In this document: one piece after another, positions 28,209 through 38,908 of the stretch | Layout: the number at the start of each line of letters is the position of its first letter | How positions within the stretch are numbered: position 1 is the first letter of the stretch | Source of the DNA: Acinetobacter variabilis | Lineage (GTDB): Bacteria > Pseudomonadota > Gammaproteobacteria > Pseudomonadales > Moraxellaceae | Assembly: GCF_000369625.1 (NCBI RefSeq) | Contig: NZ_KB850113.1 | Location: forward strand, 1,753,152-1,817,151 | DNA: 64,000 bases | Direction: 5' to 3' | Translations under genes and position numbers: made by a program | Notes under the pieces: generated by a model | What the model saw: the letters and a program-made list of their open reading frames with translations, nothing else | Told to the model about the DNA's origin: nothing | Database searches by the model: none

Positions 28209-29393
28209 ATGGCAAAACCTTATTATGAATTTTTCTGTCCAGTCAAAGTGATTGCTGGTCATGCCGCGTTAGAACACATTCCTTTTGAACTGGCCACTTT
28301 AGGTGCCAAACGTCCACTGATCATTACTGATAAAGGTGTACGTGCCAATAACCTGCTGGCGCCGATTGAAGCTGCTTTTGAATCGACCGATGCCAAAATT
28401 GCAGCGATTTTTGATGATGTACCGCCAGATTCCAGTTTAGGTACAGTGCGCAGCGCAGCACAGCTTTATCGTGATCATGATTGCGATGCCATTATTGCTG
28501 TTGGCGGCGGTTCAGTGATTGATACTTCAAAAGCGACCAATATTCTGGTCTCTGAAGGTGGTGACGACTTACTCAAATATTCTGGTGCGCATAACCTGCC
28601 TAAACCGCTGAAGCCATTTTTCGTAATTCCTACGACTTCAGGAACTGGTTCTGAAGTGACGATGGTGGCTGTGGTATCGGATACCGAAAAGAATGTGAAA
28701 ATGCCATTTGCATCTTATTACCTGATGCCGCATGCTGCGATTCTGGATCCACGTATGACTCAGACCCTGCCACCGCATCTGACTGCCATGACAGCCATGG
28801 ATGCGATGACACATGCTGTAGAAGCCTACACCTGTATGGCAGCCAATCCAATTTCAGATGCCTATGCCACAGCTGCCGTGAAAAAGGTCAGTGCCAACCT
28901 GTTTAATGTGCTCGACAACCCGACTGATGCTCAAGGTCGTCTGGAGCTGGCTCAAGCCTCTACTATGGCTGGTATTGCCTTCTCCAATTCAATGGTGGGC
29001 CTGGTGCACTCGCTTGGACATGCTCTAGGTGCGGTCGCGCATTTGCCGCATGGCCTATGTATGAACCTGTTCCTGCCTTATGTGCTGGAATACAACAAGG
29101 AAGTGAATGGCGACAAGATTGCCGAGCTGCTGCTGCCATTGGCGGGTGCAGACATCTATGCACAAACACCAGCACACTTACGTGCAGACAAGACCATTGC
29201 TACAATTTTAACCATGCGTGATCGAATCTATAGCTTGACTAAATTACCGCGCACATTAAGTGAAACAGGTAAGATTTCTGAGTCACAGCTGGATGAAGTT
29301 GCTGAAAAAGCATTAAATGATGGTTCCATCATTTACAACCCCAAAGAAGCCAGTTTGGAAGATTTGAAATCTATCTTAAAAAAGGCTTGGTAA
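28209..29393 (+). CDS. Iron-containing alcohol dehydrogenase (group III)
   Basis: This 394-residue NAD(P)-dependent dehydrogenase has the nucleotide loop GGGSVIDTSKA at about 97-107. PTTSGTGSEVT lies at about 142-152. The metal ligands sit in MDAMTHAVEAY and SLGHALGAVAHLPHG (two His). I take the ATG at 28209, one base past the preceding stop, with GGAG eight bases upstream. The substrate is unknown; family members act on short to medium-chain alcohols, lactaldehyde or butanol. Confidence 0.88.
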   Translation: MAKPYYEFFCPVKVIAGHAALEHIPFELATLGAKRPLIITDKGVRANNLLAPIEAAFESTDAKIAAIFDDVPPDSSLGTVRSAAQLYRDHDCDAIIAVGGGSVIDTSKATNILVSEGGDDLLKYSGAHNLPKPLKPFFVIPTTSGTGSEVTMVAVVSDTEKNVKMPFASYYLMPHAAILDPRMTQTLPPHLTAMTAMDAMTHAVEAYTCMAANPISDAYATAAVKKVSANLFNVLDNPTDAQGRLELAQASTMAGIAFSNSMVGLVHSLGHALGAVAHLPHGLCMNLFLPYVLEYNKEVNGDKIAELLLPLAGADIYAQTPAHLRADKTIATILTMRDRIYSLTKLPRTLSETGKISESQLDEVAEKALNDGSIIYNPKEASLEDLKSILKKAW

Positions 29394-29426
29394 TTACTGA
29401 AAAATAAGCCAATATAGCGAAAAATT

Positions 29427-29461
29427 TAAGCCTGATGTTTTTTTAGACATCGGGCTTTTAT
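29427..29461 (+). terminator. Terminator after the alcohol dehydrogenase
   Basis: An AGCCTGATGT / ACATCGGGCT stem with TTTTATC tail. Confidence 0.8.
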
Positions 29462-29586
29462 CTTGCAGGAAATCGCCGTTTTTTGCTTCGAATGGCACAT
29501 TTCGTGCAGGCCTAAATTCAAAAAATAGCTAGTAAAAGCCGTAATTTTAAAGTAGATTGGCGCGCTTTTATAGAAAATTGTAGGGG

Positions 29587-29641
29587 GGATCGTTCGTCTC
29601 AAACGATCCTTATTAAATATGACTGATCCTTGATCAACGAT
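29587..29641 (+). promoter_or_regulatory. Leader hairpin with two alternative pairings upstream of the APC permease
   Basis: GGATCGTT (29587-29594) pairs perfectly with AACGATCC (29602-29609). The same ATCGTT can also pair with AACGAT at 29636-29641, just before the ribosome-binding site AAGAGG. This mutually exclusive pairing is what an attenuator or translational switch would need, but its use is not shown. Confidence 0.4.
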
Positions 29642-29657
29642 TAAGAGGATAACGCCG

Positions 29658-31046
29658 TTGACAAATTTCTCTGGGACTCAATCGGCAGCTAAACTGCAAA
29701 AAACGCTAGGGCTCTGGCACATCATTATTATTGGTTTAGCTTACATTCAACCAATGACCTTATTTGATACTTTTGGTTTGGTATCTGAAGAAAGTCATTT
29801 GCATGTTCCTACTTCTTACATCATTGCCCTGATTGCAATTTTGTTTACATCGATCAGCTATGGTCACATGATTCGCCGCTACCCTTCTTCAGGTTCGGCT
29901 TATACCTATGCCCAAAAATCGATTCATCCGAATATTGGCTTTATGGTGGGCTGGTCTTCTTGGCTGGATTATCTGTTATCACCAATGGTGAACATCATCC
30001 TGGCAGTGATCTATCTTGAAGCACTGTTTCCTGATGTGAACCATTGGGTCTGGGTAATCGTACTGTCTGCCTTTATGACCGGGGTAAACCTGCGTGGTGC
30101 ACGCTTCGTGGCGAACTTTAACAGTTTGATCGTACTGGTACAGTTACTGGTGATCGGTATCTTTACCTGGATGGTATTTACCAAACTGCAGGCCGGTTTC
30201 AATGCTGAGGGTCCAATTACAGCTGAACAGCGTTACCAGCTTTGGAGTCTTGAACCGTTCTGGAATGAACTGACTTCAGTCGGTGCATTGATTACTGGTG
30301 CGACCTTACTGTGCTTCTCATTCACTGGTTTTGACTCTTTAAGTTCTCTGGCAGAAGAAACCAAAGATACTGAAAACACCTTGCCTAAAGCGATTTTCTT
30401 GACTGCTTTAATCGCCGGTGTGATTTTCATTATCAGTACTTACTTCATGCAGTTGTACTTCCCTTCTACACCGGGTTCTTACTTCAAGAATATTGCTGAA
30501 ACTCAGCCAGAAATCCTGCTTCTTGTCGGTGGCTCACTGTTCCAGTCTTATGTTCTGACTTTTGCGATCATTACCGTAATGGCGTCTGGTATTTCTGCTC
30601 ACGCAGGTGTATCACGTCTAATGTATGTCATGGGTCGTGATGGCGTGATCAACAAGAAAATCTTTGGTCATATCAGTCCGAAAAGCTATACGCCAAACTA
30701 CAATATTCTGATTGTAGGTGCAGTGGCCTTAACTGCCGGCTTCATGGATCTGGATATCGTGATTTCAATGATCAGCTTCGGTGCCTTGACTGCGTTTACA
30801 TTCGTGAACCTGTCAGTGATTTCACGTTATGCACTGCGTGATGGTCGTACTAAAACCGCAAAAGACATTTTTAGCTTTGTGGTCATCCCGATGCTTGGTT
30901 TTATCAGTATCTTTGCGATGTGGCTGGAAATTGAAGAAACTGCACTGAAATACGGTTTATGGTGGGCGATGTTCGGTATTTTGTACCTAGGTTATAAAAC
31001 CAAAGGCTTTAAGCACCCTGCTCCACAACATAACGAGTTTGAATAA
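29658..31046 (+). CDS. APC-superfamily amino-acid permease, TTG start
   Basis: This is a 462-residue, 12-transmembrane transporter. The APC signature is near the N-terminus (LGLWHIIIIGLAYIQPMTLFDTFG), followed by YPSSGSAYTYAQKSI and AEETKDTENTLPKAIF. It probably imports an amino acid or amine with protons; the substrate is unknown. The TTG at 29658 has AAGAGG at a good distance; no better ATG is available. A structured leader and a terminator flank it, so it is monocistronic. Confidence 0.88.
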   Translation: MTNFSGTQSAAKLQKTLGLWHIIIIGLAYIQPMTLFDTFGLVSEESHLHVPTSYIIALIAILFTSISYGHMIRRYPSSGSAYTYAQKSIHPNIGFMVGWSSWLDYLLSPMVNIILAVIYLEALFPDVNHWVWVIVLSAFMTGVNLRGARFVANFNSLIVLVQLLVIGIFTWMVFTKLQAGFNAEGPITAEQRYQLWSLEPFWNELTSVGALITGATLLCFSFTGFDSLSSLAEETKDTENTLPKAIFLTALIAGVIFIISTYFMQLYFPSTPGSYFKNIAETQPEILLLVGGSLFQSYVLTFAIITVMASGISAHAGVSRLMYVMGRDGVINKKIFGHISPKSYTPNYNILIVGAVALTAGFMDLDIVISMISFGALTAFTFVNLSVISRYALRDGRTKTAKDIFSFVVIPMLGFISIFAMWLEIEETALKYGLWWAMFGILYLGYKTKGFKHPAPQHNEFE

Positions 31047-31064
31047 TCGATATTGTTCATACTT

Positions 31065-31093
31065 AAAAAGGCGCTTTATGCGCCTTTTTTTAT
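31065..31093 (+). terminator. Terminator after the APC permease
   Basis: An AAAAAGGCGC/GCGCCTTTTTT stem with long T-run. Confidence 0.85.
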
Positions 31094-31115
31094 TTTCTTG
31101 GATAATGGACTGAGC

Positions 31116-31554
31116 TTATTGCAGACGACAATCGAAGCCCATTTGGGTATTCACCCGGTTATTTTGAAAGCCCAATTTTTCAATAAACTGATCACGATTG
31201 GATATAGTTTCTGATTTTCCGGAATGAGTTGAGCCTTGTTCTTTACCGCCATTTGATACATTTCATTCACCACGCCCTGAAAAATATCACAAACTTCCTG
31301 ACGTTTGGCTGGTTTCATCTGACGTCCACGCCAGGTCCACTCGAAATCATCACGGCTAAGGATTTTGCCCCATTGCTCAATGCGGCTATTTAAGCGCTGT
31401 TGCATCGCTGCCAGCCCTTGGCGGATTTCTTCCTGAGTAATGGGCTGAGCTGTATCTTGTGATGATACTGATTGCTGTGGCGCTTCTTGAGCCTGTGTCA
31501 TCATGCTGGCCAGCAATAACGTACTACATCCTGCTAGAATCCATCCTTTTTCAC
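31116..31554 (-). pseudogene. Small exported protein gene with two frameshifts
   Basis: The longest intact frame (31151-31516, 121 residues) begins inside a signal-like stretch. Upstream, an AAGGA ribosome-binding site sits seven bases before a GTG at 31554, followed by an A5 run and then, in a different frame, a signal peptide (GCSTLLLASMMTQAQE). One extra A would restore GTG-AAA-AAA-GGA-TGG in frame. At the other end, a shifted frame reads NRDQFIEKLGFQ then VNTQMGFDCRLQ and stops at 31116, more protein-like than the in-frame tail. The function of the intact ancestor is unknown; possibly a periplasmic small protein. Confidence 0.6.
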
Positions 31555-31642
31555 ATCTTGTTCCTTTTTTCTATATTCTCAAGAGCTTATCTACAACATT
31601 ACCTGAAAGACTCAATATGTACCTGCATCTGTTACACAAAAT

Positions 31643-31671
31643 AAAAAAGCTGCTCTTAAGCAGCTTTTTAA
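31643..31671. terminator. Terminator downstream of trmL
   Basis: An AAAAAAGCTGCT/AGCAGCTTTTT stem with runs on both sides; it terminates trmL on the minus strand. Confidence 0.8.
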
Positions 31672-31686
31672 ATCGGTACGATAAGC

Positions 31687-32163
31687 TTAAAGCGGTTTAA
31701 AACCCTGCTGACGCCATGCTTCATAGACAATCACAGCAGTCGCATTAGACAAGTTCAAGCTGCGTGAATTCTCTGCCATGGGCAGACGAATCCAATGCTC
31801 TTTTGGAAACATCATACGTACATGCTCTGGCAAGCCACGAGTTTCTGGTCCCATCAACAAGGCTACGGAACGATTTAGATCTGAGGTATGCGGGGTTTCA
31901 AAACCTTTGGTGGTCAGCGGATAAACCGCATCCACACCTACGCCCTTAGTAGCCAGATCGGCCAGACACTCTTCAATATTTTCCCAAATCTGCATATTGG
32001 CATATTCATGATAATCGAGACCGGCACGTCTTAGTTTTTTATCATCCAGTTCAAAGCCAAGCGGCTTGACCAAATGTAGCTGTGCTCCCGTATTTGCGCA
32101 TAGGCGAATAATATTACCTGTATTGGCAGGAATTTCAGGTTCATATAAAACAACATGGATCAC
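31687..32163 (-). CDS. trmL: tRNA (cytidine(34)-2'-O)-methyltransferase
   Basis: TrmL is a SPOUT enzyme that 2'-O-methylates the wobble base of tRNA-Leu isoacceptors. The 158 residues have the SPOUT N-terminus [22 protein letters not shown] and the SAM-binding deep knot [11 protein letters not shown] followed by [24 protein letters not shown]. The length is exact for the family. It is downstream of cysG (34-bp gap), so the two could be cotranscribed. Confidence 0.94.
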   Translation of the reverse strand: MIHVVLYEPEIPANTGNIIRLCANTGAQLHLVKPLGFELDDKKLRRAGLDYHEYANMQIWENIEECLADLATKGVGVDAVYPLTTKGFETPHTSDLNRSVALLMGPETRGLPEHVRMMFPKEHWIRLPMAENSRSLNLSNATAVIVYEAWRQQGFKPL

Positions 32164-32197
32164 AGCTTTTCTCTACTTTTGGGAGTTCAGTGGACAT

Positions 32198-33571
32198 TTA
32201 GGACCACTTCAATTTTTCACGTAAACGCACCACTTCACCAATAATGGTCAAGGTTGGTGCCTGAATATGGTGCTCATTCACTTTCGATGCAATATCTTGG
32301 AGCGTTCCCACCACCACTTTTTGCTCTGGTGTGGTGCCTTTTGAGACCAAGGCCACTGGCATATCTGGACGCTGACCATGCTCAATCAATTGTGCACAGA
32401 TTTTTTCCAGTCCCACCAGTCCCATATAAAGTACCAGTGTCTGGTTTTCATAGACCAGTTCATTCCAAGGCAGTTCAGGAGAACCTTCTTTTAAATGACC
32501 TGTCAGGAAACGCACGCTTTGTGCATAATCACGATGAGTGAGCGGAATACCAGCATAAGCTGAACAGCCTGAAGCTGCGGTAATGCCAGGCACGACCTGA
32601 AAGGCCACGCCAGCAGCAAACAGCTCTTCAATCTCTTCACCGCCACGACCAAAGATAAACGGATCACCGCCTTTTAGACGACAGACTCGCTTGCCTTCGC
32701 TGGCATATTTCACCAGTAAGGCATTAATCCCTTCTTGTGGTACTGCATGATTAGATCGTGCCTTACCGACATAGATCTTTTCTGCATCACGGCGACAGAG
32801 ATCCATAATCGGTGCAGAGACCAAACGGTCATAGATCACCACATCGGCCTGCTGCATCAAGCGTAAGGCTTTTAGCGTCAATAACTCCGGATCACCCGGT
32901 CCGGCACCGACCAGATAAACCTCACCTTTTGGTTTTTGCCATTCATTTAAGGCTTGTTCAATCAAATGGTCAGCTTCAGCCAGATTGTCATTAAATACCT
33001 GTTCTTTCAAAGGACTGGCATATAAATCTTCCCAGAAGATACGGCGTTCATCGGGATTAGTGATCTTGGCTTTAACTGTACTACGCCACTTACCAGAGAA
33101 CTCAGCCAGTTTACCCATACCATGCGGAATGGTAGCTTCAAGCTGAGTGCGGATCTGACGAGACAATACTGGTGAAGTACCGTTACTCGCGACTGAAATA
33201 ACCAGTGGTGAGCGGTCGATAATTGCTGGCACCATGAAACGGCAATGTGGTGGATCATCAACACTGTTGACCAGCACATTTTCAGCTTCACAGTCTTCAA
33301 ACACCTGACGGTTGACTCCAGCATCATTGGTCGCTGCAATCACCAGACGGTAGGAACGTAGAGGAATTTCAGAATTGAAAGGTGCCTGAACATATTGACC
33401 GGCGGTCGCTTGAACAATCTCAAGCAGACTCGCTTCGATCTCAGGTGCAACCACCGAAATGACTGCCCCTGCTTTCTGTAGCAATACCGCTTTACGGTAT
33501 GCAATATGTCCACCACCGACAATCAGACAAGGTTGCTGTTGCAACTTTAACGAGATTGGAAAGATATCCAC
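32198..33571 (-). CDS. cysG: Siroheme synthase CysG
   Basis: This trifunctional enzyme converts uroporphyrinogen III to siroheme for sulfite/nitrite reductases. From the GTG at 33571 (GAGG ribosome-binding site) it has 457 residues, exactly E. coli CysG length. The N-terminal dehydrogenase/ferrochelatase has CLIVGGGHIAYRKAVLLQKAG. The C-terminal SAM methyltransferase has VYLVGAGPGDPELLTLKA and RLKGGDPFIFGRGGEE. A TTG four codons upstream is possible but unlikely. Confidence 0.95.
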   Translation of the reverse strand: MDIFPISLKLQQQPCLIVGGGHIAYRKAVLLQKAGAVISVVAPEIEASLLEIVQATAGQYVQAPFNSEIPLRSYRLVIAATNDAGVNRQVFEDCEAENVLVNSVDDPPHCRFMVPAIIDRSPLVISVASNGTSPVLSRQIRTQLEATIPHGMGKLAEFSGKWRSTVKAKITNPDERRIFWEDLYASPLKEQVFNDNLAEADHLIEQALNEWQKPKGEVYLVGAGPGDPELLTLKALRLMQQADVVIYDRLVSAPIMDLCRRDAEKIYVGKARSNHAVPQEGINALLVKYASEGKRVCRLKGGDPFIFGRGGEEIEELFAAGVAFQVVPGITAASGCSAYAGIPLTHRDYAQSVRFLTGHLKEGSPELPWNELVYENQTLVLYMGLVGLEKICAQLIEHGQRPDMPVALVSKGTTPEQKVVVGTLQDIASKVNEHHIQAPTLTIIGEVVRLREKLKWS

Positions 33572-33644
33572 AAAATGCCTCAAAAAGTTTTAAATCTGAC
33601 TGTCTAAGCAATTTTCATGCACATTTTGGTGCATACACCGACAT

Positions 33645-35778
<2,134 letters not shown>

Positions 35779-35894
35779 CCTGAGCTCCTAAAATTTTGCA
35801 ATTTCATTGACTCAATTTTTGTTTATTCTAAAACACCCAAACTTCTAGATATACGCCAACCTTGTAATGACTCCAGATCCATCCCGATCAGGAA

Positions 35895-35927
35895 CAAAAA
35901 AAAGCAACCCGAAGATTGCTTTTTTAT
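35895..35927. terminator. Terminator downstream of lolA
   Basis: An AAGCAA/TTGCTT stem with A8 and T6 runs; it terminates lolA on the minus strand. Confidence 0.75.
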
Positions 35928-35944
35928 TGAGTTGATCTTGATAC

Positions 35945-36637
35945 TTATTGATCAATAATGTCTGTGCCTTTTGGCGGGGTAAAGTTAAATGTAGATGCCG
36001 GAATCGTGGTATTCAGTTTTACATTACTAAATTTAATATTCGTGGTTTGGCCTAATGAATCCTGCAAAATCATCAAGCTAGGCGCTTTGTTCGCACCAAA
36101 ACTAATAGTCAGGCTTTCAAACACCCCATCAGTATTTTTCGGATAAAGCGTGTAATAGGTTTTAGCTTTATTCGGCTGGGTTACACGATAAGATTGCATA
36201 ATCTGACTAGTATTGCCGGACAATAATAATGCCGGTGTATTTGCCACTTGATCGTCTAGACTCTGACGCACTGCTTGCTGCAAGTCTGGATCATAGATCC
36301 ATACGGTTTTACCTGTAGTGGCAATAGTCTGTTTCGACGGGCTTGAAGTTTCCCAGTAGAATTTACCCGGACGCGCCACTTTCATCACACCTTTAAAGGT
36401 CTGGTTCATGTGCTGGGCGGTCAAGCCTTTTTTCTGGGTCGCTTTCGGATTAGTGACTTTAGTGGTTTGTTCAAAATTTGCAGTTAAGCTACGGATATTG
36501 CTGAGCTGTTTCACCAGATTCGCAGTAGCTTGCTGCTCCGTCGCTGCAGTTGCGGCAAATACAGTCGTGCTCATGACAGGTGCCAGTGTCGCCGTACCGA
36601 TTGTTATGGCACATACAGTTTTACGAAGCATACTCAT
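35945..36637 (-). CDS. lolA: Outer-membrane lipoprotein carrier LolA
   Basis: LolA ferries lipoproteins across the periplasm from LolCDE to LolB. From the ATG at 36637 (AAGGTGAG ribosome-binding site) it has 230 residues with a Sec signal cleaving near VFA-AT. The mature domain has LTANFEQTTKVTNP, GVMKVARPGKFYWETSSPSKQ and a C-terminal FNFTPPKGTDIID, all typical. It lies upstream of a DUF3298 gene with its own terminator between them. Confidence 0.93.
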   Translation of the reverse strand: MSMLRKTVCAITIGTATLAPVMSTTVFAATAATEQQATANLVKQLSNIRSLTANFEQTTKVTNPKATQKKGLTAQHMNQTFKGVMKVARPGKFYWETSSPSKQTIATTGKTVWIYDPDLQQAVRQSLDDQVANTPALLLSGNTSQIMQSYRVTQPNKAKTYYTLYPKNTDGVFESLTISFGANKAPSLMILQDSLGQTTNIKFSNVKLNTTIPASTFNFTPPKGTDIIDQ

Positions 36638-36839
36638 AATCTCACCTTTTTGTATTTGCATATCGCTATTTATCTAATGGCTCATCTTAAACCAATTTCT
36701 CAAACTAAGATGATAGAAAATAAGAAGTTTTGTATTGTTATTAATGCAGAATTCCTGCTTTTATTCATCATGATGAAGATTCAATAGTGATATTTACATT
36801 CGCTGTCACAGCTTTATTAGCCGATAAATCTTCACGCAT

Positions 36840-36873
36840 AAAAAAACCCACAGAAACTGTGGGTCTTTTTTCT
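36840..36873. terminator. Terminator after rpmA
   Basis: An AAACCCACAG/CTGTGGGTTTTTT stem; it ends the rplU-rpmA operon on the minus strand. Confidence 0.85.
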
Positions 36874-36884
36874 ATTTCAGCAAA

Positions 36885-37139
36885 TTATGCTTCAACAGAT
36901 ACGTAGCGACGGCCAAATTGACCTTTCACTTCGAATTTTACTACGCCATCAGCAGTAGCAAATAATGTATGGTCACGGCCCATACCTACGTTTTGACCAG
37001 CGTGGAATTCAGTACCACGTTGACGAACGATGATGTTACCTGCAGTTACAGTTTGGCCACCGTAAACTTTAACACCTAACATCTTAGGATTCGAATCACG
37101 ACCGTTCTTAGTCGAACCACCGGCTTTTTTAGTTGCCAT
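36885..37139 (-). CDS. rpmA: 50S ribosomal protein bL27
   Basis: bL27 reaches the peptidyl-transferase centre through its N-terminus. The 84 residues begin [20 protein letters not shown] and contain [24 protein letters not shown], the full bL27 fold. No N-terminal cleavage extension is present, as expected outside Firmicutes. It follows rplU by 19 bp. Confidence 0.96.
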   Translation of the reverse strand: MATKKAGGSTKNGRDSNPKMLGVKVYGGQTVTAGNIIVRQRGTEFHAGQNVGMGRDHTLFATADGVVKFEVKGQFGRRYVSVEA

Positions 37140-37158
37140 GTCTATTTACTCCTAGTAA

Positions 37159-37470
37159 TTAGCCTGAGATACCAGTAATTTTCAACTCAGTGAACCATTG
37201 ACGGTGACCTTGTTGTTTACGGTAGTGCTTACGACGACGCATTTTGATGATGCGGATTTTGTCGTGACGACCATGGCTAACTACTTCTGCAGTTACTTTA
37301 GCGCCAGCTACAACTGGAGCACCGATTTGAATGCTATCACCGTTTACAAGCATAAGTACGTCATCAAACGTAATTGTTGAACCAGTTTCAGCTTTCAATA
37401 ATTCAACTTTAAGGGTTTCACCCTCAACTACACGGTGCTGTTTACCACCGCTTTGGATTACTGCGTACAT
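37159..37470 (-). CDS. rplU: 50S ribosomal protein bL21
   Basis: bL21 binds 23S rRNA. From the ATG at 37470 it has 103 residues with [22 protein letters not shown] and the C-terminal signature [22 protein letters not shown]. An in-frame upstream extension to 37539 is not family-like. It is the first gene of rplU-rpmA. A TATAAT box at 37574-37579 on the minus strand is a candidate -10. Confidence 0.96.
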   Translation of the reverse strand: MYAVIQSGGKQHRVVEGETLKVELLKAETGSTITFDDVLMLVNGDSIQIGAPVVAGAKVTAEVVSHGRHDKIRIIKMRRRKHYRKQQGHRQWFTELKITGISG

Positions 37471-37915
37471 AATGTACTCCAAACATGCCCGTGTCGACGT
37501 GCCGATAAAGGAATATATCGATCTTAAAACGCGCGCCACTGGGGTTTATACAAGGGCAAAGATTTTAAGGGATATTATAAGAAACAACAAGCCATTTTAA
37601 GGAAATAATCATGAACTCCATTATAAAGCCTATAAATCATTAAATTATTCATTCAAAATCAAAGATTAATATTGGATATAATGGCCAAAAAAAGGATACT
37701 CAATTCCGAGTTTTCCGGCTGCCTGAGAATGTTTAGAAAAAAACTTTAGCGGAAAGATATTGTTCGTTTTTTAAATGTCAAAATTTAGGCTAAACTCAAA
37801 GAAGTGCTATAAAAAGCTGATTTTTAGTGGAGTTTGTGCTTTTCTTAGCTTTCACTCATGTTATAAATTGTTAAACTACCCGCTGCGATTTACCAAACTA
37901 GAGGTTTTCTTTCAC
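37471..37915. other. 445-bp divergent gap between rplU and ispB
   Basis: Minus-strand TATAAT at 37574-37579 is a likely rplU -10. A plus-strand TAAACT near 37791 with a weak -35 is a possible ispB -10. No open frame above about 10 codons has a credible start. The long distance leaves room for leader regulation of both operons; nothing else is recognised. Confidence 0.5.
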
Positions 37916-38893
37916 ATGGCCATCGACTTTAAGCAAGATATTCTCGCTCCTGTTGCTAACGACTTTGCTGCGATGGACACATTCATTAACGAAGGAATTA
38001 CCTCAAAAGTAGCGCTGGTGATGGCGGTCAGCAAGCATGTGGTTGAAGCTGGCGGCAAGCGTATGCGCCCAATCATGTGCCTGTTGGCAGCAAAAGCCTG
38101 TGGTGCCGTGGAACTGGAACAGCATCGCAAACTGGCAGCCATTATCGAAATGTTGCATACGGCAACTCTAGTTCATGATGATGTCGTCGATGAGTCAGGT
38201 TTGCGTCGTGGCCGTCCAACTGCCAATGCCACCTGGAACAATCAGACAGCTGTGCTAGTGGGTGACTTCCTGATTTCGCGTGCCTTTGATTTACTGGTCG
38301 ACCTTAACAATATGACCCTGCTCAAAGACTTCTCTACGGGTACCTGCGAAATTGCCGAAGGCGAAGTTCTGCAACTACAGTCGCAACATCAGCCAGAAAC
38401 CTCAGAAGAAACTTATTTAAGTATTATTCATGGCAAGACTTCTCGCCTGTTTGAGTTGGCGACCGAAGGTGCCGCTATTCTTTCCGACAAGACTGAATTC
38501 CGCGAACCATTACGTAAATTCGCTGGTCACTTCGGTAATGCCTTCCAGATTATTGATGACATTCTGGACTATACATCTGATGCTGAAACCCTAGGTAAAA
38601 ACATCGGTGATGACCTGATGGAAGGTAAACCTACCCTGCCATTGATTGCTGCCATGAAGAATACAACTGGGGAATCGCATGAAATTATCCGTCGCAGTAT
38701 TGCAACGGGCGGAACAGATCATTTGGCAGAAGTCATCAAGATTGTAAATGATTCTGGCGCCTTGGATTATTGCCGCCAGCGTGCAACCGAAGAAACAGAA
38801 ATTGCAATTCAAGCCTTGAATGCACTACCCGATTCAGAGTATCGTCAGGCCCTCGTTAATCTGGCCAAACTGGCTCTTCACCGGATTCAATAG
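37916..38893 (+). CDS. ispB: Octaprenyl diphosphate synthase
   Basis: IspB extends farnesyl-PP to the ubiquinone side chain. From the ATG at 37916 it has 325 residues; the frame extends upstream to 37775 but only this ATG matches the family N-terminus (MAIDFKQDILAPVANDFAAM). The first Asp-rich motif is DDVVDESGLRRG at about 84-95; the second is DDILDYTSDAETLGKN. GGKRMRP is the IPP-binding loop. It is divergent from rplU-rpmA, the order seen in many gammaproteobacteria. Confidence 0.94.
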   Translation: MAIDFKQDILAPVANDFAAMDTFINEGITSKVALVMAVSKHVVEAGGKRMRPIMCLLAAKACGAVELEQHRKLAAIIEMLHTATLVHDDVVDESGLRRGRPTANATWNNQTAVLVGDFLISRAFDLLVDLNNMTLLKDFSTGTCEIAEGEVLQLQSQHQPETSEETYLSIIHGKTSRLFELATEGAAILSDKTEFREPLRKFAGHFGNAFQIIDDILDYTSDAETLGKNIGDDLMEGKPTLPLIAAMKNTTGESHEIIRRSIATGGTDHLAEVIKIVNDSGALDYCRQRATEETEIAIQALNALPDSEYRQALVNLAKLALHRIQ

Positions 38894-38908
38894 CCGCTTA
38901 TCTCGCCT

